A stretch of DNA of 43,472 bases, from the NCBI GenBank assembly GCA_016783125.1, contig JADHXE010000005.1, positions 1 through 43,472 of the forward strand, read 5' to 3'. Below, piece by piece: positions 32,565 through 42,467 of the stretch; position 1 is the stretch's first letter, and every line of letters starts with the position of its first letter. The position numbers were made by a program, and so were the translations under genes. This DNA comes from Anaerolineales bacterium (GTDB lineage Bacteria; Chloroflexota; Anaerolineae; Anaerolineales; UBA11858). The notes beneath the pieces are model-generated. The model worked only from the letters and a program-made list of their open reading frames with translations. It was not told the origin of the DNA and made no database searches.

Positions 32565-34460
32565 GGACATGGTTCAAACGAGGGCAAATAAAGTACCAAG
32601 TTCCTTTACAATCTAAAAAGTGTTTCGGCTGATACAAGGCATGACAAACGAGCCAACCCCGAAGAGTCAGGCTACGAAAAAGGGGTGGCGAGTGCGATTT
32701 AGTTGGCTGGTGGATAACCCAAAAGGGTCAGCCAATCAGCATTGCCTGGGTCGATACCGGCGAGTCGAAAGGGATTTTTGCCGCCGCGTTTGCAACGATG
32801 ATCGTAGACACGCATATTGTGCCAGAGGACAAACAAGTTGAGGAAAGCTTGCATCGTTTCCTGGTTTTTGAACCCTTTTCTGTTTCTGAAGAAGGATTTG
32901 AGCAAGCTGTTGATCGATTCAATGAGACTGCTGGTACGGCCGGAAGCGTCCAATATCTGGCGCAAGGAAAGGGCGAATTCAGCCAAGTCGGCATTGGCGT
33001 CGGTGATTGACTTGACAGAGGTTGCTGCGTTTTCGGCTTCTGCTTTCCATTGGCGATGTCCATTGATGACAGCCTGATTGAGTTGCCAACTGCGGGCGAC
33101 TGCTCGTATGAATTGCAGCCGGGTACTCGCATCCGGGATGGAAGTGGTCAGTCGGGTATCATAATCAGCCAAAGCTGTCGCTGTCCAGGCCAGAAAGGTG
33201 AGCAACTGGGGTTGGTGATTACGCAGGGTTTTGGTGAACTTATTGACCCGTTTGTGTTCAATCTGCTCCATGCCGCTGATGATTTCTTCGAGGAACCATT
33301 GACCTGTCTCAAAATCGCGAATGTCTCCGTTGTGTATGTCTACCAACACCAAGGCGTCATGAAAATGGCTCAACCAGGTTTCAAATTGGTCGTGCTGCTC
33401 AATCGTTTCTGTTTCTTTGGTTGCGGCTGGGATGTATTCCTGCTCAAACAACTGGACATCCCATTCCTTGTTGAGTTTCTTCTCCAGGTCAATGGCCGCA
33501 TTCATGGCTCGATAGGCCGCCCGCTCCAATGCCCGACGCACGGTGGACCCATCCCGTTCAATATGCCAGGTGTCTTTCTGTTGCGGCTTTTCACTCATCC
33601 CGGCTAACTTCAGAGACTTGGTGTACATCTTGGCCATGTCTTCCGTCAGCCCTTTTAGAGAGACGCCTTGATCTTCAGCCATCAGCAGGATCGTGCCCCA
33701 AGTGTCGGCCTGTCGGTCAGTACATACATGCGCCGCCATAATGGTGGTGCTAACCGGATCCACCAGAAGCAGCATTGGCCTTCCCTGAAAAAACGTCTCG
33801 TCCCGCAACGCAATCACCGGCCTCATCGGGGCATAATTGATCTGGGATAGCACTTCGCCCGCGTTCCGCCCGGCTTCCAAACGCAATCTGCTGATATAGC
33901 CAACGCTTCTTTGATCGCCAAACGCTTCCTGCAAGATTTCTTGTGTCGGGTGGATGGACGCATTCCCTGGAAAGAGTGCGGTCAATATCGTCCGGTCTAG
34001 CCTGGTTCTGTTGACTTCTTCACTTTCTTTTCGCCCGGGTAAGACCAATTGCTCGGTTGGTTTTATCAACCGCTACACCACCCGATCCCCCAAGGTGTAC
34101 ACGCTTACCCGTGATATCCGATAGACATCCGCCAACCAGGTCACAACCCCATATGGACGTTCTGGTACATTGACTACGGCGTCTAGTAACAATATATCCG
34201 CCAATCTCAAATGAGGCATCTTGCTCGCCAATTCTCCCGCTATGCTTGAGCGGGTGGACTGGGCTGGCATTAGTTGCCAGCTTTGCTCGATTGGTTCTGG
34301 CCACAGGGTATCCGTTCCTGCGTACTCGTTGTATACTAGCATTTGAAAGGCAACCTCCATTGTGCTAATAGATTTGTTGGAAAATACTATCTTACTCGGT
34401 TGTTGCCTTTCACTCTTTCTAAATTGTAAAGGTGCTGATCTTCAATTTTGAACCATGTCC
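32565..34460. mobile_element. Insertion sequence with 6-bp target duplication AAAATC
   Basis: The left end GGACATGGTTCAAA (32565-32578) is repeated inverted at 34447-34460. An inner inverted pair follows (CCTTTACAATCTAAAAAG at 32603-32620 against 34415-34432, two mismatches). AAAATC flanks both ends in direct orientation (32559-32564 and 34461-34466), a target duplication. The element is 1896 bp with one transposase reading frame broken by a stop codon. Confidence 0.88.
32699..34360 (-). pseudogene. Transposase gene split by an in-frame TAG
   Basis: From ATG at 34360 the frame runs for 95 codons (…VVTWLADVYRISRVSVYTLGDRVV) to TAG at 34075-34073 and continues in the same frame for 457 codons (IKPTEQLVLPG… onward) to 32699. 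Together the 553 residues would be one transposase; the first part looks like a helix-turn-helix, the second has Asp-containing strands (LLLVDPVSTTIMAAH) and a C-terminal SLIESINSLLKSFFRNRKGF segment. A single nonsense mutation, a read error or readthrough could explain the stop. The family is not identified. Confidence 0.8.
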
Positions 34461-34543
34461 AAAATCGAAACAATCAAATTCGGCAACCCCTACATATAGG
34501 GGGCAGAGAATCCTATTTTTACGCCAAAAAATGAGCGAACGTC

Positions 34544-34552
34544 GAGTAACTA
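34544..34552. repeat. Target duplication of the MITE-like element, right copy
   Basis: GAGTAACTA, identical to 32434-32442. From here to 34772 there is no supported gene; the stretch is downstream of the large regulator on the minus strand. Confidence 0.7.
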
Positions 34553-34772
34553 AGCTGCTTTTGTCAGTTTCTGGCTAAGAATCTCCGTGGATGAGATAAG
34601 TAGCCAGCACAGCGTAAAAAGGTCTCCCGAATTCAGTAAGTTGGTTCACATTCAAGCAGATACGGAATGATAATTCCAACTTCTAGATTTTCTGAGAAAA
34701 ACTACTATGCGTGAAGTTCTTATCATGGTGGGGAAAAGGCAATTATGTCTATACTCAATTTTGCAATAACTA

Positions 34773-37700
34773 TTATCGATTCCCGAAACCTGAATTCAGA
34801 TCAATCAATTCCCCAAATGCGTCAGTTAATTCTCGAAGAATGTGTTCTGTTTCGACGAGACTGACACTGCGCACATGTTTCTCTATAAGATCGATGGCTT
34901 CGGCGTGTTGATTTTTGGCAGTTAATACTAAAGCGTAGTCAATGACAAATTTGGCGCGCTTGTGTGGATCGTGATCCATTTCAACCATTTGCCATGCCTC
35001 TTTAGCGATATCTCTGGCATCTTCAATATCTCCCCGAATCCGCAGGGAACGCGCGTATACACGCAGGGCTTGGGCTTCAATGTCGCGGCGCTTCAACTCG
35101 CCAGCCTGGTCAAGCGCATATTTGGCGGTCTCGATAGCAGCATCGATATCATCTAGTGCGATTAGGCATTCCGATTTCTTCCATAGCATCTCACCCAGTA
35201 GATCTCCATAACGATGAGTGCCGCACAAATTCTCAGCCTCGGTAAAAGATTCTAGAGCTTGATCTAATTCCCCTGTCATTGTAAAAGCATAACCAAGGTT
35301 AGTAAGCGCCTGGGTCAATGTACGATTCAACTCAGAAAGCCGGGCAAACCGAATCGAAAACCCCAGGTGGTTGATGGCCTCAACAATATTGCCGCGAGTT
35401 GTAGCTAGCTGCCCTAAATTATTTCGCGTTATTGCATTACCCTCAATATCCCCTAAGGCTTCATGCAATTCCAGGGCGAGCGAAAAATAATCCTGGGCAA
35501 CTCCGTGATCCTGCTTGGCAACCGACAAAATTCCCAGATTGGAATATGTATCGCTGGCCCCGTCCCGGAACCCATTGGCTTGATAAATGGCCAGACCTCT
35601 CTCTGACAACGCTAATGCCTGATCTATATCCCCTTCTCGATAATAGATACCTGCCAGCAAGTTATAAAGCCTGGCGGCCTTTCCCGGATAACGATCCTGA
35701 TTGAAACTGTCCAGCGCCCTTCGAGCTAGCTCCTTGGCATCCACAGTTCTTTGTGTATCGAAATAAACTCTTGAAAGCCCGATCTGAATATCAATGCGCT
35801 CCTCCTCATCTGAGACAACTGTTTTCCCCCCCAACTTCATTTCCCGCCCCTTGGCCGAATCGATGATTTCCAAAGCCTGCTCATACTTTTCAAGCGCTGC
35901 GATCATATCGCCCTGCATACGCCACGCGGCTCCCAATCGACGAAGACAAGCAGCGTGCATTATTCGAGATAATTCTTTGGAACCAGACAACACTTTTTGA
36001 ACAGAATTCACCACTTTAGTTGGTTCACCCTGGCTAAGGAACACGTCCGTTTGCCCTAAGATAACCCGGTGCATCATCCTAGATTGTGGTTGATACCGTT
36101 GATCTAGGATTGCTTCAGCTTTTCGGTAATAACCGCGACTTTCCTCCAAAGCAAACCTTCGGGTGCATTTCTCGGCCGCCCGTATGGAATAGTAAAGACT
36201 CTTGTCCTGCAAGCCACTATTTTCAAAATGATAGGCGAGATTTTCTAAGTTCTCTTCTTGCGATTCAGGATATAAGAATTCAATTGCCTCCCCAGCGCGC
36301 TGATGAAGTAACTGTTTTTTCGATCTCACCAGGGTGGAATATATCGATTCGCGCGTCAATGTATGGTTGAAGTGATATTGTGAGGGGTTCACCCCATCGG
36401 ATTTTTGTAGCCACCCTTTTTCGGACAATTCAGTTAATTTGTGAGCTAGTGTGCTTCCAGAGATCATGTGATTCAAAGTAATCCGATCGAACACTTCGCC
36501 TAGCAAAGCCGCAGCCTGAAGAACATGCAACGATTCATCATCAAGCAGATTTAGCCGTCTTAGAAGTAGATCGCGAAAAGTTGTCGGCATGTGGCTTGCG
36601 GTAGAACTCGAAAAATCTGCTAACAACCAGGTGTTATCTATCTTACGTAACCAGCGCCGTTCAATTAAGAACCTAATAGCTTCTTCAATCGATAGTGGAT
36701 GCCCAATAAATGGTACTAATAAATCCAGCAAACCTACAGGCAAAATATCAGTTTTCAGAAGATCCCTCACCAAGTCAAGGCTTTGTTCTTTGGTCAATTC
36801 GGAAAAGCGGATATGTAAATAATCATCCTGGCTGACTCTTTCAACCTTTTTAACAAAAGCACGATGCGGGCCAGGCATTTCAGATCTAGAGACAAGGATG
36901 AGAGATATCGGAGCTTGACCTATAACCGACAATAAATAATCAAGTAATTCCAACGAACTTAGATCAATAAAATGAACATCCTCAAATATCAGAATGACCG
37001 GATTATTATTGGCTTGATCAAACAAAAGATCGCGTGTACACGAAAAGATCTCTTTCCTAAGGGCATCTGAGGGTAAATTTCCAAGTAACGCTTCGTCAGC
37101 CTCAACTGGAGGGTGCATACCCAAAAAGCTCTTCAATCGTAAATAGGTCTGGTTTCCAGGAAGATCAAACTTATCGAGTATCTCGACAAGTGGCCAGTAA
37201 CTAATATTGGATCGAAAGGCCTCGCATTTGCCATTTAGATAGAGGTATTCATCTCCAGAATTTCTAATTACCTCTTTCAGCAATCTGGTTTTCCCCATCC
37301 CAGCTTCAGCTTCAATATAAGTAACAAAGCCCCTATTTTCTAATTTCGTGCGCCTAATCCTGTTATTGATAGCAGCCAGCTCTGCTTTACGGCCGATTAG
37401 ACTAGAACTTGATTGCGGCAATGTTCCAGCAGTCTCGGACTGCGAGACAGTCTCACCGATAAGGTAGATCAGCGAAGGGAGGCGGCGATCTGAAGCGTTG
37501 TCGAATAAATGCAATTCATAAGTATCTTGTATTTCGGAATGCAACTCCCCTGTAATGAGTATTTGAAATTCGGGTGCTGTCTCTGCCAAAATATTCGCAT
37601 TCCGACCGGGCTGAGATACACTGCAAAACAGGGTTGCTTTTTCTTGATTGCTGACAAGTTCACTGGTACTCCCAATCGTAATTCCCGCTTTCATGCCAAT

Positions 37701-39440
37701 TTCATAGCCATATTTCCTGCGATATGTTTTATTGAGAAGAACGCATGACATGATTGCCGATTGAGCATATTCAATAGCTCTCACAGCCATTCGATCAACC
37801 GCGGTTAGATATGCATTCGTAAGAACCAGTGTAAAGCCGGTCGGCGAGGTATTCAAGAAAACATTCTCTTCTTTTGCCAGGGTCTTGAGTTCATTGAAGA
37901 TACTCTTTTTTGATAAGATTACCCCTTCGAGATGTTCGGGACCCAGGCTGGGTAAAAGAAGGTTGATATCCAGCACCACAATTGGGTATTTCTGGATTCT
38001 CTTTGATAACTTTTGCTCTTCAGTCAGTTTAGATATGATCTTGAAAAGGATTTCCTCACCACGAGCAATGTCGGCTTTGGCGCCCAATTGTTGGAAGGTT
38101 TCCAATGCATTTTCTGTCTGGATTACTACGCCCTCGTCATAGTGCATTTCCTGTTCAATTTGAGCCAAATAGATCTCCGCATGATCAACCATCAAACGGG
38201 CACATTCATAATGGTTCCCGATTTCGCCAATTAGATTTCGAGCTTCAAGGTTTTCGCGAAGCGCATCGACAAACTCATTTTTTGAAGAAGCTATTCTAGC
38301 CTTGACTCTAAGAATATCGGCCTTAAACTCATTTGTAGTTGTACTATCAACTAAACCCAAGGATTGCTCAATTAATTTTTTTGCTTCCTTGGATATCCCC
38401 ATTTTTAAATGGCCTTCAGCAAGGTAAGCAAAGGCTAAAGCGCTCAAATCATTATTACTTTGAGTTTGAGCACCTTCAAGACCTTCTTCAAAATCACATA
38501 TTGCCTTTTCCGCATTCCCTGAGCGCAGAAATACAAGACCACGATTCAGATAAAAACCACTAACGATCGACATAGGGAATTCGTGATCAGGCAAAATACC
38601 GATAGCCTCATCCATACATTCCAAGGCTTCATCAAACTGACCCTTATCCAGTAACAGCAAGCCCAAATTGATCCAACTCCCCGCCAGGTTGTAATAATCA
38701 CCAACTTCTTTCTGAACGTATATGGCCTGTCTTAACATTTTCTCGGCCAATGCCCATTGGCCAATTTGATGATAAAAATACCCCAATGTAGTTTGTGAGG
38801 ATGCTGCTCCCCAAACATCCCCAGCGCTCTCGCGGATGTTCAATGAATCCTCAGCACTTTCAATTGCTTCATTCACCTGACCAGTTCTAAAATGAATTGA
38901 GGCTAATAGTTTATGGGCACTGCCTTCCGCTTCTGGACTGCCTTCTTGCTTGGCTAATGCCAAGGCGGATTTGGCGCGTGGAAGTGCCTTATCTAATTCC
39001 CCCTCGAGAAATAAAACCCAGCCAATTTCCCTTTCAACATCCGTTTGATCGAAAGTACGGCGCTCGCCGGGATCTTTATCCAAAGCAGACGAAGCCAATT
39101 CTAAATTCTTCAGCGAGTCGCCTAGATCACCCGTGCTGTAATAAGCTAGTCCTAGGAGCTTGTTGCGCATATCGTAGGTCAAACCCTGGGCCAGCAATGC
39201 CCGGCAAACGCCCTGCCCCAAAGTTGCTGCCGCACCTGTGAGTGCGGTTCCCAACATGATGGCCGCACCGCGCCAGATGGCTGCCATATCTCCCGCTTCG
39301 ATGCCGGTGTCGATGATGTAGTTGAGCGCCTTGGGCACCAATAGTTCCATGGCGACTGGCAAAACCACAGTGATCACCAGCCAGAATACAACCCAGCGGT
39401 AGGGCTGCACAAAAGGTAACATGCGTTTCAATGAACTCAT
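34773..39440 (-). CDS. Chimeric gene: ABC-exporter N-terminus fused to AAA/TPR regulator
   Basis: The first 95 residues are the start of an ABC exporter transmembrane domain (MLPFVQPYRWVVFWLVITV, then GQGVCRALLAQGLTYDMRNK). At about residue 95 (near 39155) the sequence changes to TPR repeats. A degenerate class III cyclase-like domain follows (PIVVLDINLLLPSLGP, then SQPGRNANILAETAPEFQIL) without clear metal ligands. Next is an AAA/STAND ATPase (Walker A EAGMGKTRLL, Walker B NNPVILIFEDVHFIDL), a winged-helix-like part and a second long TPR array to the end. The whole is 1555 residues. The ABC part lacks the rest of the exporter, so it is a recombination product that may anchor the regulator in the membrane. 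Confidence 0.85.
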   Translation of the reverse strand: MSSLKRMLPFVQPYRWVVFWLVITVVLPVAMELLVPKALNYIIDTGIEAGDMAAIWRGAAIMLGTALTGAAATLGQGVCRALLAQGLTYDMRNKLLGLAYYSTGDLGDSLKNLELASSALDKDPGERRTFDQTDVEREIGWVLFLEGELDKALPRAKSALALAKQEGSPEAEGSAHKLLASIHFRTGQVNEAIESAEDSLNIRESAGDVWGAASSQTTLGYFYHQIGQWALAEKMLRQAIYVQKEVGDYYNLAGSWINLGLLLLDKGQFDEALECMDEAIGILPDHEFPMSIVSGFYLNRGLVFLRSGNAEKAICDFEEGLEGAQTQSNNDLSALAFAYLAEGHLKMGISKEAKKLIEQSLGLVDSTTTNEFKADILRVKARIASSKNEFVDALRENLEARNLIGEIGNHYECARLMVDHAEIYLAQIEQEMHYDEGVVIQTENALETFQQLGAKADIARGEEILFKIISKLTEEQKLSKRIQKYPIVVLDINLLLPSLGPEHLEGVILSKKSIFNELKTLAKEENVFLNTSPTGFTLVLTNAYLTAVDRMAVRAIEYAQSAIMSCVLLNKTYRRKYGYEIGMKAGITIGSTSELVSNQEKATLFCSVSQPGRNANILAETAPEFQILITGELHSEIQDTYELHLFDNASDRRLPSLIYLIGETVSQSETAGTLPQSSSSLIGRKAELAAINNRIRRTKLENRGFVTYIEAEAGMGKTRLLKEVIRNSGDEYLYLNGKCEAFRSNISYWPLVEILDKFDLPGNQTYLRLKSFLGMHPPVEADEALLGNLPSDALRKEIFSCTRDLLFDQANNNPVILIFEDVHFIDLSSLELLDYLLSVIGQAPISLILVSRSEMPGPHRAFVKKVERVSQDDYLHIRFSELTKEQSLDLVRDLLKTDILPVGLLDLLVPFIGHPLSIEEAIRFLIERRWLRKIDNTWLLADFSSSTASHMPTTFRDLLLRRLNLLDDESLHVLQAAALLGEVFDRITLNHMISGSTLAHKLTELSEKGWLQKSDGVNPSQYHFNHTLTRESIYSTLVRSKKQLLHQRAGEAIEFLYPESQEENLENLAYHFENSGLQDKSLYYSIRAAEKCTRRFALEESRGYYRKAEAILDQRYQPQSRMMHRVILGQTDVFLSQGEPTKVVNSVQKVLSGSKELSRIMHAACLRRLGAAWRMQGDMIAALEKYEQALEIIDSAKGREMKLGGKTVVSDEEERIDIQIGLSRVYFDTQRTVDAKELARRALDSFNQDRYPGKAARLYNLLAGIYYREGDIDQALALSERGLAIYQANGFRDGASDTYSNLGILSVAKQDHGVAQDYFSLALELHEALGDIEGNAITRNNLGQLATTRGNIVEAINHLGFSIRFARLSELNRTLTQALTNLGYAFTMTGELDQALESFTEAENLCGTHRYGDLLGEMLWKKSECLIALDDIDAAIETAKYALDQAGELKRRDIEAQALRVYARSLRIRGDIEDARDIAKEAWQMVEMDHDPHKRAKFVIDYALVLTAKNQHAEAIDLIEKHVRSVSLVETEHILRELTDAFGELIDLNSGFGNR

Positions 39441-39521
39441 TTGGCTACTTCAATCTCCATCAATATTGCTTACATATCATTCGCACTTTTCTTTGTTATC
39501 GATCCCCGCTTTCATCCTTCC

Positions 39522-41804
39522 CTACTCCCCCTCCTCTATCGGTTTCTGCGCCCAGGCTTCCACAATGTTGAACTCAGAACCGATGCTGAAATCGTCCCCT
39601 TTCTCTTCGATTTCTCTTTGTAAAGCGGCCATGCCTTCATTATATAAAGCATCCGAGAGGTGCGCTAACAGTCCCGGACGGCTGCTGGCCACTTCTTCGG
39701 CTATACGCAAGGCGATGGGCTGGTAGAACATATGCCGTTTGACTTCGGTGAGGAAACCCTGACTTTGAAGTCGGTTGTACAGCATGTACAGGTGCCAGGT
39801 ATGGGCTTTGACCCACTCCCAGGATGAAGGGAAATAGCGATAAACCCAATGCGCTGGCATATCCTGCGGCAGCAGTTCGGTGAGATACCACATTCCCCCT
39901 GGCTTCATCCGCCCCCATACTTGCGCAATCAGGTCTTCAGGCAATTGATTGGCGATCATGTGATCCCATAGCTGGTATTGAGTGATCAGCATATCCATGT
40001 GTTCGTGGGGAAGATCTAATAGCTCTTGGGGGGAAATCGGTTCATGATCGGCTTGCGGCCATCTACGTAGATCTATGGGCAATACCGGACGCTCTGGAGT
40101 GATTATTTGGTAAACTTTCTCCGCCGCGATGCCTGTCTTGCGTTGTTCTATTAGAGCATGGCTGACCCCAGGTGCAATTCGTTTGCCTTCTTCAAGCTTC
40201 AAAGGCGAATCCAACACAAAGGGTACGGCAACCCCCTGCTCAGGAGTCCGAACAACCCCGTCCAACCGGGGGAAGGTTAATAGATCACCCACTCGGTCTT
40301 CGCTCCATCGGGGGACGAAATATCCAAGTTCGCGCTCTTCCAACATTTCCATATCCCTGAAGATTGGGTACAAAAACGCTTTCGGTTGAATCGCCACAAG
40401 ACGGTCTTCGACGACATCGAGCCATACTCTGCGGAGCATCAAGCGCAATAAATCACGGCGGTCTGCTGGCTCCGCATCTCCCCAGGCTTCATGCAAGTTT
40501 TTCACAACCGCGATCGTGCTCTCCAGACCCTCCAATTGGTCATACGTGGGGATGTTGTCCAGCTCACGGCGGATGCGGGCGGCTTCCCTTTTGTAGAGGT
40601 CGATATCTTCCTCGAATTCGCCGCGAATGTAGAGCTGTTTCACCCGTTTCCGCTCTGCTTCCAACCGCTGACGTTTGTTTCGTATGCTGGCTAATTCTTC
40701 ATCCTCTCCGATCTGCTCTCGTATTTCTTCAAGCCAATCATTAGGCAATTCAATCCCTTCGATGATCGCATCCACATAGGGGTCCACCAAATCGGTGCGA
40801 GTTCCCTGGCGCTGATGGGGGCAATCCAGATTGCCCCGCTGATAGGACATTTCACGGTAATAGGTGCCAGCATCAGAACCTTGTGAACGCAAGCTGCGCT
40901 GGCAGACATCGCAACGCGCTAATTGTGAGAGCAAATAGACACGGAATGCTGTTTGCACAGCGCGCGATGATGAGCCATGAGAATCACGCACCATCTTGCA
41001 GCGCATCCACAGTTCTTCCGACACAATCGCTTCGTGCAGCCCATCGAAGATTTCGGTTTCGCTGGTGGGATGCGAGCGGTAGACCACCTTGCCCATGTAA
41101 AATGGGTTGCGTAGCATTTGGGCAATGGCATCCTTGGAAAATCGTCGCCCTCTGCTGGTTCGATATCCTTCGTTGTTCAGGATTTCAGCGATTTCCTGAT
41201 ACGTGTATCGTCCGATGGCGTAGCTCTCGAAAGCCAGTTCGACAGCCTTTGAATTTTTTTTGTCAATGATCGGCGCATCTTTTGGGCCGCCGGTGTGTTG
41301 ATAGCCAAAGGGCGCAAACGAGGCATTGTACAATCCTTGCCGGGCACGCTCGCGTTTTGCTTTGCTGGTGTGCATTCGCAGCAAGTCGATATAGTAGTGG
41401 TTCATCGCCGCCAGGATGGTCAAGAACAGGCGGCTGCTCGGATCGGCAAAATCAAAATCGGGTTCCTTTACCGAAGCAAATCCGGCACCATGCTTTCCCA
41501 AATTCTCCAAGATATTGAATGTCTCATAGATCGAGGAACGCGACAATCTGGACAGCTCATGCACCAACAGTACATCACATTCATTGCCTTCGACCATGGC
41601 TAATGCCGCGTCAAGTTGTGGACGGTCCATGCGAGTGCCCGTCACGCCACCATCGACAAACTCGTTCTTCACGATCCATCCCCGCGCTTTGGCATAATCT
41701 TTCATCTCGTTGAGCTGCGCTTCGATGGAAAAGTGCTCGTCTGAGGCTTGTTCTTCGGTTGAGACGCGTGCGTAAAGGATGACTTCCTGTTGTTTTTTGG
41801 GCAT
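39522..41804 (-). CDS. Large serine recombinase fused to a methyltransferase-like tail
   Basis: The ATG at 41804 (MPKKQQEVILYARVSTEEQ) follows GGTGA; a TTG further upstream is less likely. The resolvase domain (about 1-150) has catalytic Ser in ARVSTEEQ and the LVHELSRLSRS segment. A recombinase domain, a zinc-ribbon (CDVCQRSLRS, later LDCPHQ) and a coiled coil follow to about 480. From about 578 (DLRRWPQADHEPISPQELLD) to the end at 760 the sequence resembles the C-terminal part of a SAM-dependent methyltransferase (GRMKPGGMWYLTE) without the SAM-binding start. The recombinase may have inserted into a methyltransferase gene. Confidence 0.85.
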   Translation of the reverse strand: MPKKQQEVILYARVSTEEQASDEHFSIEAQLNEMKDYAKARGWIVKNEFVDGGVTGTRMDRPQLDAALAMVEGNECDVLLVHELSRLSRSSIYETFNILENLGKHGAGFASVKEPDFDFADPSSRLFLTILAAMNHYYIDLLRMHTSKAKRERARQGLYNASFAPFGYQHTGGPKDAPIIDKKNSKAVELAFESYAIGRYTYQEIAEILNNEGYRTSRGRRFSKDAIAQMLRNPFYMGKVVYRSHPTSETEIFDGLHEAIVSEELWMRCKMVRDSHGSSSRAVQTAFRVYLLSQLARCDVCQRSLRSQGSDAGTYYREMSYQRGNLDCPHQRQGTRTDLVDPYVDAIIEGIELPNDWLEEIREQIGEDEELASIRNKRQRLEAERKRVKQLYIRGEFEEDIDLYKREAARIRRELDNIPTYDQLEGLESTIAVVKNLHEAWGDAEPADRRDLLRLMLRRVWLDVVEDRLVAIQPKAFLYPIFRDMEMLEERELGYFVPRWSEDRVGDLLTFPRLDGVVRTPEQGVAVPFVLDSPLKLEEGKRIAPGVSHALIEQRKTGIAAEKVYQIITPERPVLPIDLRRWPQADHEPISPQELLDLPHEHMDMLITQYQLWDHMIANQLPEDLIAQVWGRMKPGGMWYLTELLPQDMPAHWVYRYFPSSWEWVKAHTWHLYMLYNRLQSQGFLTEVKRHMFYQPIALRIAEEVASSRPGLLAHLSDALYNEGMAALQREIEEKGDDFSIGSEFNIVEAWAQKPIEEGE

Positions 41805-41890
41805 AAGATTCACCAATTCTGTATCCTAATGTTGGGGGCCGGGTTGTTTTCCAGCCCCCATTTTAGCCTATCTTTAGTTCAGCTACGAGT

Positions 41891-42049
41891 TTATTTCTCC
41901 ATACGCTTCCTTTTCTTGCCCTGCTGCTTGCGAATCAGTTCGGTCAATTTCTCGAGAAATGCCTTTTTCTGGCGTCCGATTTCCTGAGGAGACACTTCTT
42001 CAGGTGAGCTTTCAGGCGCACGTTTCTTGACTTCTTTGTCTTTCGTCAT
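41891..42049 (-). CDS. Small highly charged protein upstream of the recombinase
   Basis: This 52-residue reading frame starts MTKDKEVKKRAPESSPEEV and ends in a basic run (RKQQGKKRKRMEK). A strong AAGGAG lies about 9 nt before the ATG. The middle (QEIGRQKKAFLEKLTELI) should form an amphipathic helix. It is 86 nt upstream of the recombinase on the same strand and probably co-transcribed with it. It could be a DNA-binding helper or a recombinase-directionality factor; this is inference only. Confidence 0.7.
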   Translation of the reverse strand: MTKDKEVKKRAPESSPEEVSPQEIGRQKKAFLEKLTELIRKQQGKKRKRMEK

Positions 42050-42075
42050 GGGTACTATCTCCTTATGAGTAAGTA

Positions 42076-42089
42076 CCCGACCGGTCGGG
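42076..42089. promoter_or_regulatory. 14-bp palindrome, possible operator
   Basis: CCCGACCGGTCGGG is a perfect palindrome 27 nt upstream of the 52-residue gene on the minus strand. Its position and symmetry fit a dimeric repressor site, for example of TetR type. No regulator gene is next to it. Confidence 0.45.
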
Positions 42090-42415
42090 ATGTTTATGGA
42101 ATGCCATTGACTGCGCAGTCTTTATGGCGCGCAGACATCCGTTATGATGTCAGCAGCCGCCCATTATATACTGAAAATATATTAGTCACATTGCAGGAAA
42201 GGAGAGTGTAGAATCCAATAATCCCCTTGACGTTTTGGCTTCTGGCGATCAATGTGGAAGCTGCTCAATGAGAGTTGATGGAACAGCTTATCTTGAAAAC
42301 GAATGATGAGGATCAATTCCGCCCACATCGTCTAGCGGCTCTCTATGCTGCTCAGCAAATGCGCGGTCAAAAAAAGTGAGCAAGAAGCAGGAATTGCATC
42401 AAATTAGCAATACGC

Positions 42416-42450
42416 GCAACTAGAGTTTTGGAGAGAAAATCTCTAGTTGC
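42416..42450. repeat. Inverted repeat downstream of the polymerase fragment
   Basis: GCAACTAGAG and CTCTAGTTGC form a perfect 10-bp stem with a 15-nt loop, 18 nt after the polymerase stop. It may be a terminator for that gene although no T-run follows on the minus strand. Confidence 0.55.
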
Positions 42451-42467
42451 TGTTGACAAGTGTGCAG

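Larger units (their letters stand above)
32443..34543. mobile_element. MITE-like element interrupted by a nested insertion sequence
   Basis: Near the left end CGTTCACTCATTTT (from 32448) pairs with an inverted copy on the right ending at 34541 (AAAATGAGCGAACG on the plus strand); 21 of 26 bases match by eye. GAGTAACTA flanks both sides in direct orientation. Without the inserted IS (32565-34460 and one copy of its duplication) the element would be about 200 bp and without a gene, so MITE-like. Confidence 0.65.
42050..42467. other. Intergenic region before the recombinase operon
   Basis: No gene is supported in these 418 nt; a 33-codon frame on the plus strand (42278-42379) lacks a good ribosome site. 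Features are a palindrome near 42076, another palindrome GACTGCGCAGTC at 42109-42120, and the inverted repeat at 42416-42450. The promoter of the small gene and recombinase should be here, and an attachment site is possible. Confidence 0.45.

Noticed and set aside
34020-34304. Second minus-strand frame overlapping the transposase start
   Set aside because: It overlaps in a different phase; the in-phase frame from 34360 joins the transposase directly through a single TAG.
42278-42379. 33-codon plus-strand frame upstream of the recombinase operon
   Set aside because: Too short, no good ribosome site, no known motif.
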